NCBI RefSeq assembly: GCF_009812035.1
Contig: NZ_VZIZ01000014.1
Span: 115,266-179,265, forward strand
DNA: 64,000 bases
Source of the DNA: Psychrobacter nivimaris
Lineage (GTDB): Bacteria > Pseudomonadota > Gammaproteobacteria > Pseudomonadales > Moraxellaceae
Reading direction: 5' to 3'
A program made the position numbers and the translations under genes. Under the pieces are notes generated by a model that was not told the origin of the DNA, did not search any database, and worked only from the letters and a program-made list of their open reading frames with translations. Shown here in pieces: positions 27,250 through 37,741 of this stretch (position 1 is the stretch's first letter; the number at the start of each line of letters is the position of its first letter).

Positions 27250-29907
27250 ATGGACAACGCCCTAGTACAACCAATGAACGATGAATTCAAAAAACCACTT
27301 CCCGGTACTGACCTTTATTATTTTGACACCCGTGAGGCCGTCGAGAGCATCGAAGCAGGCGCGTATGACAAGCTACCATTTTGCTCAAAAGTCTTGTGCG
27401 AAAACCTAGTACGCCGTTGCCCACCAGAAGAGTTAACCGATGCTCTGAAGCAGCATATCGAAGGCAAGCAAGATCTAGACTTTCCTTGGTACCCTGCCCG
27501 CGTCGTTTGTCATGATATCTTGGGTCAGACGGCCTTTGTTGATTTGGCAGGTTTGCGTGATGCTATCGCTGAGCAAGGCGGTGATCCGTCCAAGGTAAAC
27601 CCTATCGTGCCAACTCAGCTTATCGTTGATCATTCATTGGCCGTTGAGCATGCAGGCTTCGAAGACGATGCGTTTGAGAAAAACCGTGCGATTGAAGAGC
27701 GACGTAATGATGACCGTTTTCACTTTATCAACTGGTGTCAATATGCCTTTGACAATGTAAACGTCGTACCGCCTGGTAACGGCATCATGCATCAGATCAA
27801 CCTAGAGAAAATGTCACCTGTCGTACAGGTCGTGCACAACAAATCCGGTGAAGAAGTCGCTTTTGCCGACACCTTAGTTGGTACTGATAGCCACACGCCG
27901 ATGGTCGATGCACTAGGCGTGATTTCAATTGGTGTTGGCGGTCTAGAAGCCGAAAGCGTCATGCTGGGTAACCCATCCTATATGCGCCTACCTGATTATG
28001 TGGGTGTCAAGCTCACTGGCAAATTACAAAAAGGCATCACTGGTACGGATCTCGTACTGGCGATGACTGAGTTCTTACGCGACGCAGGTGTGGTCTCTAC
28101 CTATATCGAATTCTTTGGTGACGGTGCACGCCAGCTAAGTGTCGGTGACCGCGCTTCTATCTCCAATATGACACCTGAATATGGTGCCACTGCCGCGATG
28201 TTCTATATCGATGAGCAAACCACTGACTATCTACGTCTGACTGGTCGTTCTGAGGAGCAGATTAAATTGGTTGAACAATACGCCAAGCAAACGGGTCTAT
28301 GGGCTGACGGCATGGAAAAAGCAGAATACGCACGCGTCCTTGAGTTTGATTTGTCATCAGTCGGTCGTAATATGGCAGGTCCTTCGCGTCCACATGCCCG
28401 TGTATCGACTACGGACTTGGTTGCCAAAGGTATCGCTCATGGCACTGACGAGAAACTGCCTGAACCAAAAGACGGTTTGATGCCAGATGGCGCAGTGATT
28501 ATCGCTGCTATCACCAGCTGTACCAATACTTCAAACCCACGCAACATGGTAGCCGCAGGTCTTGTCGCTCGTAATGCGAATGCCAAAGGCTTATTACGTA
28601 AACCTTGGGTGAAGTCATCATTAGCACCAGGCTCAAAGACCGTTAAAATGTATCTAGAAGAAGCAGGGCTGATGCCAGAATTGCAAGAGATTGGCTTTGA
28701 CGTAGTCGGCTTCGCTTGTACGACCTGTAACGGTATGAGCGGTGCGCTAGACCCTGACATCGAAAAAGAAATCATCGATAATGATTTATTTACGACGGCA
28801 GTGCTATCCGGTAACCGTAACTTTGACGGCCGTATCCATCCGTACGCTAAGCAAGCATTTTTGGCATCACCGCCACTGGTTATCGCATATGCCATCGCTG
28901 GTAACATCCGTTTTGATATCGAAAAAGACTCATTGGGCAAAGACCAAGACGGCAATGACGTCTATCTAAAAGACATCTGGTTTGATGATGATGAGGTGGA
29001 TGCCATTGTTGCTTCTGCTGTTAAGCCTGAGCAATTCAATGCCGTATATATCCCAATGTTTGATGAAGCCAAGAAAGATACGGGCAAAGCGTTAAGCCCA
29101 TTGTACGACTGGCGTGAAATGACCACTTATATTCGCCGTCCGCCTTATTGGGAAGGTCAAATGGCAGCGATGAACAAACTAAAAGGTATGCGTCCGCTTG
29201 CCGTATTAGGTGATAACATCACAACCGATCATATGTCGCCATCAAATGCTATTCTTGGCTCATCAGCAGCTGGCGAGTATTTGGACACTATGGGCTTGCC
29301 TGCCGAAGACTATAACTCATACGCGACCCATCGCGGCGACCATTTAACCGCGCAACGTGCCACCTTTGCCAACCCTAAACTATTGAACGAAATGGTACGC
29401 GATGAAGATGGCGAAGTTGTCCAAGGCTCACTGGCGCGCGTCGAACCAGAAGGTCAAGTCATGCGCATGTGGGAAGCGATTGAGACCTATATGAACCGTG
29501 AGCAGCCGCTTATCATCATCGCAGGTGATGGCTATGGTCAAGGCTCAAGCCGTGACTGGGCTGCCAAAGGCGTGCGTCTCGCTGGCGTAGAAGCCGTCGT
29601 CGCTGAGGACTTTGAGCGTATTCATCGTCAAAACTTAGTTGGCATGGGCGCGCTGCCTTTACAGTTCGAGGAAGGCACGACTCGCCATACGTTAGATATC
29701 GATGGCACGGAAACCTTTGATGTCACAGGTGAAGTCTCTGCTGGCGGGTTGATGACTCTAGTGATTCATCGTGCCGATGGTAGTACCACTGAGACGCACA
29801 TCATTTGCCGCCTCGATACGGCTGACGAAGTCAAAATGTACAATGCTGGCGGTATGCTACAACGCTTTGCTAAAGAGTTTATCGAAGGTACGCTTGATAT
29901 CGTCTAA
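27250..29907 (+). CDS. acnD: Fe-S-dependent 2-methylcitrate dehydratase
   Basis: An 885-residue aconitase-family enzyme. Cluster-ligand cysteines are visible in AAITSCTNTSNPRN and FACTTCNGMSG. Further signatures are TDSHTPMVDALGV, LGDNITTDHMSPSNAI and GDGYGQGSSRDWAAKG in the swivelling domain. AcnD works with PrpF to turn 2-methylcitrate into 2-methylaconitate and on to methylisocitrate, in place of PrpD. prpF lies about 2.6 kb downstream, beyond an inserted block. A terminator follows acnD. Confidence 0.95.
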   Translation: MDNALVQPMNDEFKKPLPGTDLYYFDTREAVESIEAGAYDKLPFCSKVLCENLVRRCPPEELTDALKQHIEGKQDLDFPWYPARVVCHDILGQTAFVDLAGLRDAIAEQGGDPSKVNPIVPTQLIVDHSLAVEHAGFEDDAFEKNRAIEERRNDDRFHFINWCQYAFDNVNVVPPGNGIMHQINLEKMSPVVQVVHNKSGEEVAFADTLVGTDSHTPMVDALGVISIGVGGLEAESVMLGNPSYMRLPDYVGVKLTGKLQKGITGTDLVLAMTEFLRDAGVVSTYIEFFGDGARQLSVGDRASISNMTPEYGATAAMFYIDEQTTDYLRLTGRSEEQIKLVEQYAKQTGLWADGMEKAEYARVLEFDLSSVGRNMAGPSRPHARVSTTDLVAKGIAHGTDEKLPEPKDGLMPDGAVIIAAITSCTNTSNPRNMVAAGLVARNANAKGLLRKPWVKSSLAPGSKTVKMYLEEAGLMPELQEIGFDVVGFACTTCNGMSGALDPDIEKEIIDNDLFTTAVLSGNRNFDGRIHPYAKQAFLASPPLVIAYAIAGNIRFDIEKDSLGKDQDGNDVYLKDIWFDDDEVDAIVASAVKPEQFNAVYIPMFDEAKKDTGKALSPLYDWREMTTYIRRPPYWEGQMAAMNKLKGMRPLAVLGDNITTDHMSPSNAILGSSAAGEYLDTMGLPAEDYNSYATHRGDHLTAQRATFANPKLLNEMVRDEDGEVVQGSLARVEPEGQVMRMWEAIETYMNREQPLIIIAGDGYGQGSSRDWAAKGVRLAGVEAVVAEDFERIHRQNLVGMGALPLQFEEGTTRHTLDIDGTETFDVTGEVSAGGLMTLVIHRADGSTTETHIICRLDTADEVKMYNAGGMLQRFAKEFIEGTLDIV

Positions 29908-29954
29908 GGCTATCCTGTAGGTTTCAGCGTGATAAGCAGTAAAGTATAAAAGTC

Positions 29955-29990
29955 GCCGATGTTGTATAACTTTATATGACATCGGCTTTT
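29955..29990 (+). terminator. Terminator of acnD
   Basis: The 8-bp stem GCCGATGT / ACATCGGC with a 16-base loop is followed by TTTT, and a second T-rich run lies a few bases on. It separates acnD from the toxin-antitoxin genes. Confidence 0.75.
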
Positions 29991-30085
29991 ATTTGCTTTT
30001 GCGTTCCATACACTGAGTTTTGTCACTTACTCCTAAGTACTATATATTAGCTAAATATTGAGTTTACTTAATTAATGGCGTAATA

Positions 30086-30101
30086 TGTACCATATATTGT
30101 A
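30086..30101. promoter_or_regulatory. Probable YefM/YoeB operator
   Basis: The near-palindrome GTACCATATATTGTAC carries the TGTACA-like half-sites known for YefM binding and lies about 35 bases before the antitoxin start. This is an assignment by pattern and position. Confidence 0.5.
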
Positions 30102-30135
30102 CAAGTTATGCAAAATGTCATGAAAGGAGTAAGCC

Positions 30136-30462
30136 ATGAGAGTCGTTAGTTTTTCAGAAGCCAGAAAGCACCTAAAATCTGTCCTAGACACGGTAAACGA
30201 TGATGCCAATGCCACTATAGTGACCCGCCGTGACGCTGATGATGCCGTTGTGATGTCGCTTGATTACTATAATAGCCTGATGGAAACCGTCTATCTGCTA
30301 AAATCTCCTGCCAATGCAGCGCACTTAGCGGACTCTATTGCCCAATATAAAGCTGGCAAGACGGTTACGCGTGAGCTAATTGATACGGTAGAAGATAGTG
30401 ATAAAGGTGATGGTAGCAGCGATAATAATGAGCATATGGATGGCGATATTGAAAGTGCTTGA
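30136..30462 (+). CDS. yefM: YefM-family antitoxin with an acidic tail
   Basis: A 108-residue Phd/YefM antitoxin. The N-terminal fold reads MRVVSFSEARKHLKSVLDTVNDDANATIVTRR in sequence, then DDAVVMSLDYYNSLMETVYLL, the standard DNA-binding and dimer region. It is about 25 residues longer than typical YefM owing to an Asp/Glu/Ser-rich tail. It neutralises the YoeB toxin encoded 35 bases on, and such pairs repress their own promoter; a short palindromic element (GTACCATATATTGTAC) at 30086-30101 could be the operator. An AAGGAG ribosome site precedes ATG 30136. Confidence 0.92.
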   Translation: MRVVSFSEARKHLKSVLDTVNDDANATIVTRRDADDAVVMSLDYYNSLMETVYLLKSPANAAHLADSIAQYKAGKTVTRELIDTVEDSDKGDGSSDNNEHMDGDIESA

Positions 30463-30497
30463 ACTCAAAGGCTTTAATCAATGCAAAGGGTCTAACA

Positions 30498-30758
30498 ATG
30501 AGTGAACAACTAGCATGGACAGATGCTGCGTGGAAAGACTATCTGTACTGGCAAACACAAGACAAAAAAACACTCAAACGTATTAACAAACTCATCACCG
30601 AATGTAAGCGAAATCCGTTTGAAGGCATTGGCAAACCTGAACCCCTAAAAGAAAACCTATCCGGATTTTGGTCAAGACGCATTGATGACGCCAATCGATT
30701 GGTATATGCCGTCGATGATAATTATCTGACGATTATCTCTTGTCGCTATCATTACTAG
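30498..30758 (+). CDS. yoeB: YoeB-family mRNA interferase toxin
   Basis: An 86-residue ribosome-dependent RNase of the RelE/YoeB fold. It carries PFEGIGKPEPLKENLSGFWS, RRIDDANRLVYAV and the C-terminal SCRYHY; the likely catalytic residues are Glu49, Arg67, His85 and Tyr86 by analogy to the E. coli toxin. ATG 30498 with AAAGGG upstream is preferred over an in-frame codon at 30459 that would overlap yefM. All active-site residues are present, so it should be functional. Confidence 0.94.
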   Translation: MSEQLAWTDAAWKDYLYWQTQDKKTLKRINKLITECKRNPFEGIGKPEPLKENLSGFWSRRIDDANRLVYAVDDNYLTIISCRYHY

Positions 30759-30799
30759 ATCTTCGAAAACTTTATCTATTAAAAAAGAGTGACTTAAAC

Positions 30800-32482
30800 A
30801 TGGCTGATTACAATAGTGAAGAGTATGAATATAATTTGAAAATTAGGTTGGAGATACTTAAGAAAAAAATAAACGATGGAAAAATTAAAATTGCTCCCCA
30901 TCTGATTGATGATTTCAAGAGCAGTATCGAGAACATTCAATATTCAGAAGATGGGGGTGTAATTTTAGATACAGTCGATGGTCGTATAAGATCTATGGCA
31001 TTGGCTGTTAGTCATCTTGACGAAAGAAATAAACTAAAAAATAAATACTCATTGTCTGATATTCAAAATCATTACTTTCAGATAATAGAAAGTGCATTTA
31101 AGGGTATTTTCAATAAAATGCTTGAGGAAAATATAAATGCACATCAAGTAGCATCTCTCTACTCGTCTAATAGTAAACTTATCAAAAATGTAGCTCCGCA
31201 GATTAATACTTTTATTAATAATTTATATGAGTTTTGGAAAAATGTTGGTGATATTGGTTGTTGGCACCTAGAGGATAGTATTGATAATTTGAACGGAATC
31301 TACGGTGGTGATCTCTTTCCTTCATATAGTGAAAATATAGCTTCCAAGTGTGGCATTTATACAGATACTCTTGCTTTACCAGACCCTTTCGTGCGATCTA
31401 AATATGTACTCGAGAATTCCGATGATGCAACTAGAGTGTACTATTTTATAAAGCATGGTTTGAACGTCCTAAAATATAAAGATTTAGCATGTATAGATTT
31501 AGCATATCCTATCGTTGTTATTTTGCCAGATATGCAAATTCTTGAAGAAGACGATGGAAGAAATATTTTTAGGATCTTAGGGAGAAATGACGCTATTATT
31601 CATGCTCAAAATATGTTTGAAACTAACTTTTCAAGTGAGGAAGATCTGATTGATTTCTTGAGTGATTTCAAAACCATAGAAGATTTAGAAGATAAAATAA
31701 TAAACAAAGACAGAATATTATTTGATACTGAGTGGAATGGAACCTTCAGAGATAACTTCAATAGATATAAAAAGACAATACCAGAAAATATTCTTATAGG
31801 AACAACTCCAGGCAACATATTGCACTCACAAATAGTTAGCAGGATGGCTATTAGTAATGAGCTACTACTTAAGTCAAAACAGTTATCAGGCGTCCCTATT
31901 ATTGAGGCGCCAACATCTTGGAAGTATTTTAACTGGAAATTAGAGTACGACTCTCTAAGAGCTGAAAACCACTATTCAGTTGAGGGTTTACATATTTTGA
32001 AGGGTTTAGATGATTTGTCTCATACAGATATGCCTTGGATTGGAGATATACCTCCAGAATCGCTGATAGAGTTAAGAAAGCAAGGAGCTTTACACGAGAT
32101 ACGGGATATGTTGGGTGATAGTGTTCAAAATCTTATCGAAACCAATCCAGAAAATTTCAATGCAACTCGTGATCAATTGCATAAGAATATCGATAACTCT
32201 TTAAGTGTGCATAGAAAGAAGCTAGAAGAACTTAGACAAAAAAAATGGAAGTTTGCAGGCCACGATATCGGATCATGGATTGTGATGGGGGGAATTGAAG
32301 TAGCGGCAGCTTTGACTGGAACTCCATCATGGGGATTAGGTTTGTTTGCCGCCAACCAAGTTCTCGATGCGCCGAAATTGAAAGAAATTCCTAGTATTTA
32401 TAAAGAAATATCAGCTGAGAGTGCAGCTATCAAGAAGTCACCTGTCGGTTTATTATTTAAAGCAAGTAATAAAAACTTATAA
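30800..32482 (+). CDS. Large orphan protein co-located with the toxin-antitoxin pair
   Basis: A 560-residue protein from ATG 30800 (AAGAGTG upstream); an earlier in-frame codon at 30740 overlaps yoeB. It is AT-rich in codon use compared with the flanking acnD and prpF. I recognise no domain. The N-terminal third is helical and Lys/Glu-rich; the middle contains DLAYPIVVILPDMQILEEDDGRN; the C-terminal 80 residues hold LRKQGALHEIRDMLGD, a basic helix (VHRKKLEELRQKKWKF) and a Gly/Ala-rich segment (WIVMGGIEVAAALTG, WGLGLFAANQVLD) that could insert in or lie on a membrane. It starts 41 bases after yoeB. A defence role is possible from company alone; nothing in the sequence proves it. Confidence 0.75.
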   Translation: MADYNSEEYEYNLKIRLEILKKKINDGKIKIAPHLIDDFKSSIENIQYSEDGGVILDTVDGRIRSMALAVSHLDERNKLKNKYSLSDIQNHYFQIIESAFKGIFNKMLEENINAHQVASLYSSNSKLIKNVAPQINTFINNLYEFWKNVGDIGCWHLEDSIDNLNGIYGGDLFPSYSENIASKCGIYTDTLALPDPFVRSKYVLENSDDATRVYYFIKHGLNVLKYKDLACIDLAYPIVVILPDMQILEEDDGRNIFRILGRNDAIIHAQNMFETNFSSEEDLIDFLSDFKTIEDLEDKIINKDRILFDTEWNGTFRDNFNRYKKTIPENILIGTTPGNILHSQIVSRMAISNELLLKSKQLSGVPIIEAPTSWKYFNWKLEYDSLRAENHYSVEGLHILKGLDDLSHTDMPWIGDIPPESLIELRKQGALHEIRDMLGDSVQNLIETNPENFNATRDQLHKNIDNSLSVHRKKLEELRQKKWKFAGHDIGSWIVMGGIEVAAALTGTPSWGLGLFAANQVLDAPKLKEIPSIYKEISAESAAIKKSPVGLLFKASNKNL

Positions 32483-32495
32483 AAGGATCCTAACC

Positions 32496-33722
32496 ATGAC
32501 GCCAGCCCCACAAATATCCGTTCCGGCTACCTATATGCGCGGTGGCACTTCAAAGGGGACGTTTTTTAAACTGTCTGATTTACCTGAACAATGCCAAGTC
32601 GCTGGCGAGTCGCGCGACAAGTTTTTGCTACGTGTCATCGGTAGTCCAGATCCTTACGGTAAGCAAATTGATGGTCTTGGTAATGGTAGCTCTAGCACCT
32701 CAAAAACGGTTATTTTATCGGCCTCCTCTAGCTCAGATCACGATGTAAACTATCTGTTTGGACAAGTTAATATTGCCAAGCCTATGATTGATTGGGCGGG
32801 TAACTGTGGCAACTTAACCGCAGCGGTTGGTGCTTGCGCCATTAATATGGGTCTGGTCGATGCTGATAAAATTGCTCATAGCATCGATGACAATGCAGAT
32901 AGCGGTATTTGTGAAGTGCGCATTTGGCAAGAAAATATCGGTAAAACGATTATTGCGCATGTTCCAGTCTATAAAGACGCGAATGATAAAGTACAAGTTC
33001 AAGAGACGGGCAACTTTGAATTAGATGGTGTAACCTTCCCAGCGGCTGAAGTCAAAATTGAGTTTATCGATCCTGTAGATGCCACCAGCGACATGTTCCC
33101 TACTGGTAACTTGGTCGATGACTTTGATGTGTCAGGCTGCGGTCTAGAGGCTGATAGCGTCAAAGCTACTTTCATTAGCGCAGGTATCCCAACCATCTTT
33201 ATGAAAGCAGAAGATTTAGGCTTTACGGGTACTGAATTACAAAGCGACATTAATAGCGACAGCGAGCTACTTACCAAACTTGAGAGAATCCGTGCCACAG
33301 GTGGTGTGGCGATGGGATTATTTAAAGACGTGAGCGAGGCACAGACCAGCCAACATATTCCTAAAGTCGCTTGGGTAGGTGCAGCGCAGAGCTATACCGC
33401 CTCTAGTGGTAAATCGGTCGATATGGACGAGATTGATTTGGTCGTACGTGCTATGAGTATGGGTCAATTGCATCACGCCATGATGGGTACAGCAGCCGTC
33501 GCTATTGCCGCCGCGGCAACCACACAAGGCACAATCGTCAATCAAGCAGCAGGCGCTGGCGAGCTGACAGAGGTGCGTTTTGGTCACCCATCAGGTACAT
33601 TGCTCGTCGGCGGTAAGACCGAACTGGTCGATGGGCGCTGGCAAGCCAAAAAAGTGTCGATGAGCCGCTCAGCAAGGCGTATTATGGTTGGTGAAGTTTT
33701 TGTGCCAGCGGATGCATTTTAA
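32496..33722 (+). CDS. prpF: 2-methylaconitate cis-trans isomerase
   Basis: A 408-residue PrpF-family isomerase (diaminopimelate epimerase-like fold). It has VPATYMRGGTSKGTFF near the N-terminus, IDGLGNGSSSTSKTVIL, MIDWAGNCGNLTAAVGA and a C-terminal RFGHPSGTLLVGG. It partners AcnD in the methylcitrate cycle. ATG 32496 follows AAGGATC; the frame extends further upstream but that part overlaps the preceding gene. Only 13 bases separate it from the orphan gene, so it may now depend on that unit for transcription. Confidence 0.94.
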   Translation: MTPAPQISVPATYMRGGTSKGTFFKLSDLPEQCQVAGESRDKFLLRVIGSPDPYGKQIDGLGNGSSSTSKTVILSASSSSDHDVNYLFGQVNIAKPMIDWAGNCGNLTAAVGACAINMGLVDADKIAHSIDDNADSGICEVRIWQENIGKTIIAHVPVYKDANDKVQVQETGNFELDGVTFPAAEVKIEFIDPVDATSDMFPTGNLVDDFDVSGCGLEADSVKATFISAGIPTIFMKAEDLGFTGTELQSDINSDSELLTKLERIRATGGVAMGLFKDVSEAQTSQHIPKVAWVGAAQSYTASSGKSVDMDEIDLVVRAMSMGQLHHAMMGTAAVAIAAAATTQGTIVNQAAGAGELTEVRFGHPSGTLLVGGKTELVDGRWQAKKVSMSRSARRIMVGEVFVPADAF

Positions 33723-33760
33723 GCGTAGCCATGGCTTATTTTAATTTGCGATAGAGTTTT

Positions 33761-35614
33761 ATGCCAACATCTCCCCAATCCCGCCGTGTACAGTTAGACA
33801 AGAAACCTCCCGTCGAAAAAAGAGAACGGCGGGCGCTGCTGTGGGATATTCTAAAAAAACTGGCGGTATTTGCTAAACCTTATCGCTTGCTGATCATCGC
33901 CACCTTAGCGCTGACTGCCCTAGGCTCCTTTACCGCGCAGGTCAATGCGTTTGTACTACGTTATACCGTTGATACGTTAACCGAAATTGCCACGCTTGCT
34001 GAGCCATGGCAGGCGGGTTTACGTATGTTAGGTATTATCAGCGCGGTCTTGCTAACTAAAGAGATCCTGTCGATATTTATCTCTTTTGGTCAGCGTTTTT
34101 TTGGTGAAAAGATTCGTATCAACTTGTCGCGTGATCTGTCTCAAAAAATCATTGAGCGCATCCTTACTTACCGGATGGCGTTTTATACCAGTAGTGAAAA
34201 TGACAGTGGTAAATTGCAAACCCGTATCGATTACGGGGTTAGCAGTCTTACTAGTCTGGTACAAAACTTCTTTATCGACATGCTACCGCTATTTGCCAAT
34301 GCGATTGTGGCACTTATCATCATGTTTTCGACCAATTTTTGGGTTGGTATGGTCGGTCTTATTATCATACCTATTTACTTTTTTATCAGCCAAAAGCAAG
34401 CACGCCGTTTGCAAGGGTTTCGTCGGCAGATGCGTGGGTTTCGAGAAGCAAAAAGCGGTTTGGTGATCTCTTTGATTAATTCGATCAGTGTGGTGAAATC
34501 CTTTGTCCGTGAATCTATCGAGGCTGAGAAACACCTAGCCATTCAAAAGGAAATGACCGACAATCAACTACGCATTCGCAGTATTGGCTTTATCTATGAT
34601 GCCATCAAAACCTTTATCGAGCAGATTGGTGTGGTGGTTATCATCCTTCTCACCGCTTATTTTGTCCTACAAGGTGAGATGACCATTGGTATGATTCTTT
34701 TTCATGTCATGCTATTTCAAAATGTCGCCGCTCCTATCCGTCAATTACACCGCATCTACGACCAGATAAATAATGCATTGACCTATGCCGAAGGTTTTTT
34801 TGATATTTTAGAAGATGATAAACAAGTCGAAAACATCGATGGCATCAGTAGCGAAAACCTCAAAGGCCATATCGAGCTTAAAAACGTTGATTTTTCCTAC
34901 CCGAATGGCACACAAGCGCTAAAAAACGTCAGCTTTACTATCAAGCCCAATCGTATCACCGCGTTGGTTGGCCTTTCTGGCGCTGGCAAGAGCACGATTA
35001 TCAATCTACTGGTCAAGTTCTATGCGCCAGACGCTGGTACGATTTGCCTAGACGGGCATGATTTGGCAGACTGTGATACCCACGAGTTGCGTCAGCGCAT
35101 CGGCCTAGTACTACAGAGCAATCATATTTTTTCGGGTACGATCAGTGAAAACATCCGCTATGGGGACATGAATGCTAGCGACGATGACATCATCGTGGCT
35201 GCAAAAAAAGCCTCTATCCACGAGCAGGTCATAGGGTTAGCTGATGGCTATGAGAGCACTGCTAAGTCATTATCAGGCGGTCAACAGCAGCGTATCGCGC
35301 TGGCAAGGATGTTCTTAAAAGACCCGCCCATTGTATTTTTGGACGAGCCGACAGCCAGTCTAGATGCTATAGCCAGTCAACAGGTCAAAAAAAGCCTTGA
35401 TCTGATCAAAAAAGACCGTACCGTCATTATGGTCTCACACAATATCGCTCAAATTATCGATGCCGACGATCTCGTAGTGATAGAAAATGGCGAAGTGGTT
35501 GAGACAGGTACACATGAGGAACTTTATGCCCAACGCGGCAAATACTTTGAAATCTTTAGCGCCATGTCTGATAGTTTAAATTTGGACAAGATCAGTCAAA
35601 CTATCAATGGTTGA
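33761..35614 (+). CDS. ABC exporter half-transporter (permease-ATPase fusion)
   Basis: A 617-residue protein with an N-terminal six-helix exporter domain (about 40-330) and a C-terminal ATPase. The ATPase has Walker A GLSGAGKST (404-412), a Q-loop in VLQSNHIF, signature LSGGQQQR, Walker B IVFLDEPTASLD and the His switch VSHN. It would act as a homodimer in the inner membrane, exporting a lipid, peptide or drug. It follows prpF by 38 bases, although no metabolic link is evident. The family is certain and the substrate unknown. Confidence 0.92.
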   Translation: MPTSPQSRRVQLDKKPPVEKRERRALLWDILKKLAVFAKPYRLLIIATLALTALGSFTAQVNAFVLRYTVDTLTEIATLAEPWQAGLRMLGIISAVLLTKEILSIFISFGQRFFGEKIRINLSRDLSQKIIERILTYRMAFYTSSENDSGKLQTRIDYGVSSLTSLVQNFFIDMLPLFANAIVALIIMFSTNFWVGMVGLIIIPIYFFISQKQARRLQGFRRQMRGFREAKSGLVISLINSISVVKSFVRESIEAEKHLAIQKEMTDNQLRIRSIGFIYDAIKTFIEQIGVVVIILLTAYFVLQGEMTIGMILFHVMLFQNVAAPIRQLHRIYDQINNALTYAEGFFDILEDDKQVENIDGISSENLKGHIELKNVDFSYPNGTQALKNVSFTIKPNRITALVGLSGAGKSTIINLLVKFYAPDAGTICLDGHDLADCDTHELRQRIGLVLQSNHIFSGTISENIRYGDMNASDDDIIVAAKKASIHEQVIGLADGYESTAKSLSGGQQQRIALARMFLKDPPIVFLDEPTASLDAIASQQVKKSLDLIKKDRTVIMVSHNIAQIIDADDLVVIENGEVVETGTHEELYAQRGKYFEIFSAMSDSLNLDKISQTING

Positions 35615-35704
35615 TAAGTGGTTAAATAGTAGTATCATAGAGCAATTTTATATACCGTCTTTAGAGTATCAAAATGTTATATCCATATTAAGGAATAGAC
35701 AAGA

Positions 35705-37741
35705 ATGGCACAATCAATAGAACCCAATATTGCGGATTTAGCGAATGGTTGGCTTAAAAACTATAAATTAGACTATAAATTAGAACAAGAGTTTTTAAAT
35801 ACCGAGATAGAAAAAGCGCTGTCTGATTACTTTACTAAAAATGGTGGAACAGGTGCAAATCGTCCTGATGCCAAGTTATTATTACAAGATAAAAACTTGA
35901 ATTATTTCCCAATACTTATCGAGTATAAAGGTTACAAGGGAAAGTTAGTAAAACTCAACACCGACGATCAAGTTGAAAATCAAACTGCTAAAAATCAGCC
36001 AAATTTTAAGAATATTAACTCATTCGCAGTGAATGGCGCAGTACATTATGCTAACGCCTTATTACATCATACTAGTTACACCGATATTATCGCTATTGGT
36101 ATGACAGGCTATAAAGATGAAGCTGGAGAGATACAGCATGAAATTGGGGTCTACTATGTTTCAAAAAGCAATCTCGGCGCAGGGCAAAAGGTTGGCGAGT
36201 TTTCAGATTTATCATTTTTAGCCCCTCAAAACTTTGATAGCTTTATAGAAAAAGTAAAAACACTAACCCTATCACAAGCAGAAATTGATAAGTTAAAAGC
36301 GCAAAGAGAAAAAGAAATTGATACGAGTTTAGTCCGACTTAATAATGATATTTACCAAAATGAAAAAGGACTGGGAGAAAATGACCGCGTTTATTTGGTT
36401 GCAGCCTCAATCATCGCAACTCTCGGCATACCAGGAAAAGTCACTCCACTTGAAAAGTCTGATTTAAAGTCTTCTATCGAAGAAGGTAACCGTGATGGCG
36501 ATATCATCCTAAGAAAGATAAAGGCTTTTTTGAATGAAAAAAAGATACCTAAGGAAAAGAAAGATCTGATTGTTAGAACATTAGAGAATACTTTAACCAC
36601 AGAAAACATTAATAAAGTTATTGGTGGTGAAAGTCAGCTCAAGCGAGTGTTTACTAAAATTGTCGATGACTTAGGCATATATTATAAGATTGGTTTGACC
36701 ACTGACTTTACAGGTAAGCTATTTAATGAGATGTACGGCTGGCTTGGTTTTTCACAAGATAAGCTCAATGATGTTGTTCTCACGCCGTCTTATGTAGCAA
36801 ATTTATTGGTCAAGCTGGCTCGCGTCAATAAAGATTCTTATGTGTGGGATTTTGCTACGGGTTCAGCAGGACTATTAGTCGCTGCAATGAACGAGATGCT
36901 AGACGACGCTAAGCGCACTATTACTTCACCTGATGAGCTGGTACAAAAAGAAATCCTAATTAAAGCGGAACAACTGCTAGGGTTAGAATTACTATCAAGC
37001 GTGTACATGCTCGCTATTCTTAATATGATTCTAATGGGTGACGGTAGCTCCAATATCTTAAACATGGATTCATTAGCTGATTTTGATGGTAATTATGGTT
37101 TTGGCAAAACTGAGGATAAATTCCCTGCCGATGCGTTCGTACTTAACCCGCCCTATTCGGCAAATGGAAACGGCATGAATTTTGTAGAGCGAGCTCTTAG
37201 CATGATGAATAAAGGCTATGCCGCTATTATCATTCAGAACTCTGCTGGATCAGGAAAAGCCAAAGACTACACTAAAAAAATACTGACTAAACATACGCTA
37301 ATCGCCAGCATCAAAATGCCTATAGACATCTTTATTGGCAAAGCAAGTGTACAGACTCAGGTATATGTCTTTAAAGTTAATGAGAAACATCATAAGGATG
37401 AAATGGTAAAATTCATTGATTTCTCAAACGATGGTTACACGCGCACCAATCGTAAAAAGGCGAGCAATAACCTAAAAGATACCAATCAAGCCAAAGAGCG
37501 TTATGAAGAGCTGGTCAGCCTAGTGCGTTTCGGTAAAAGCAAGCTCAATATTTTCACTGAACAAGAGTATTATGAAGGCACAATTGACCCAAATAATGGT
37601 GCAGATTGGAATCAATCCGCCCCTATTGATACCAAGCCTACTCTACAAGACTTCAAACATACGGTCAGTGAGTATTTAGCGTGGGAAGTGAGCAACATCC
37701 TCAAGCATCAAAATAAAGAGGATGACGGGCTGGGAAAGTAG
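35705..37741 (+). CDS. BcgI-like restriction-modification subunit (nuclease + N6-adenine methylase)
   Basis: A 678-residue protein. The N-terminal region has a PD-(D/E)xK-like nuclease pattern: Pro54-Asp55, then ILIEYKG with Glu73 and Lys75. A helical linker leads to an HsdM-type methylase with the AdoMet site [11 protein letters not shown] (381-391) and the catalytic NPPY (481-484). No separate hsdR gene is present. Nuclease and methylase in one chain plus a separate specificity region is the organisation of BcgI-like Type IIB enzymes, which cut on both sides of a bipartite site. The last codons read CTG GGA AAG TAG, forming the slippery heptamer GGGAAAG before the stop. Confidence 0.87.
   Translation: MAQSIEPNIADLANGWLKNYKLDYKLEQEFLNTEIEKALSDYFTKNGGTGANRPDAKLLLQDKNLNYFPILIEYKGYKGKLVKLNTDDQVENQTAKNQPNFKNINSFAVNGAVHYANALLHHTSYTDIIAIGMTGYKDEAGEIQHEIGVYYVSKSNLGAGQKVGEFSDLSFLAPQNFDSFIEKVKTLTLSQAEIDKLKAQREKEIDTSLVRLNNDIYQNEKGLGENDRVYLVAASIIATLGIPGKVTPLEKSDLKSSIEEGNRDGDIILRKIKAFLNEKKIPKEKKDLIVRTLENTLTTENINKVIGGESQLKRVFTKIVDDLGIYYKIGLTTDFTGKLFNEMYGWLGFSQDKLNDVVLTPSYVANLLVKLARVNKDSYVWDFATGSAGLLVAAMNEMLDDAKRTITSPDELVQKEILIKAEQLLGLELLSSVYMLAILNMILMGDGSSNILNMDSLADFDGNYGFGKTEDKFPADAFVLNPPYSANGNGMNFVERALSMMNKGYAAIIIQNSAGSGKAKDYTKKILTKHTLIASIKMPIDIFIGKASVQTQVYVFKVNEKHHKDEMVKFIDFSNDGYTRTNRKKASNNLKDTNQAKERYEELVSLVRFGKSKLNIFTEQEYYEGTIDPNNGADWNQSAPIDTKPTLQDFKHTVSEYLAWEVSNILKHQNKEDDGLGK

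Noticed and set aside
28437..28955. 172-residue minus-strand frame inside acnD
   Set aside because: Antisense shadow of the aconitase-family gene with no ribosome site or recognisable sequence.
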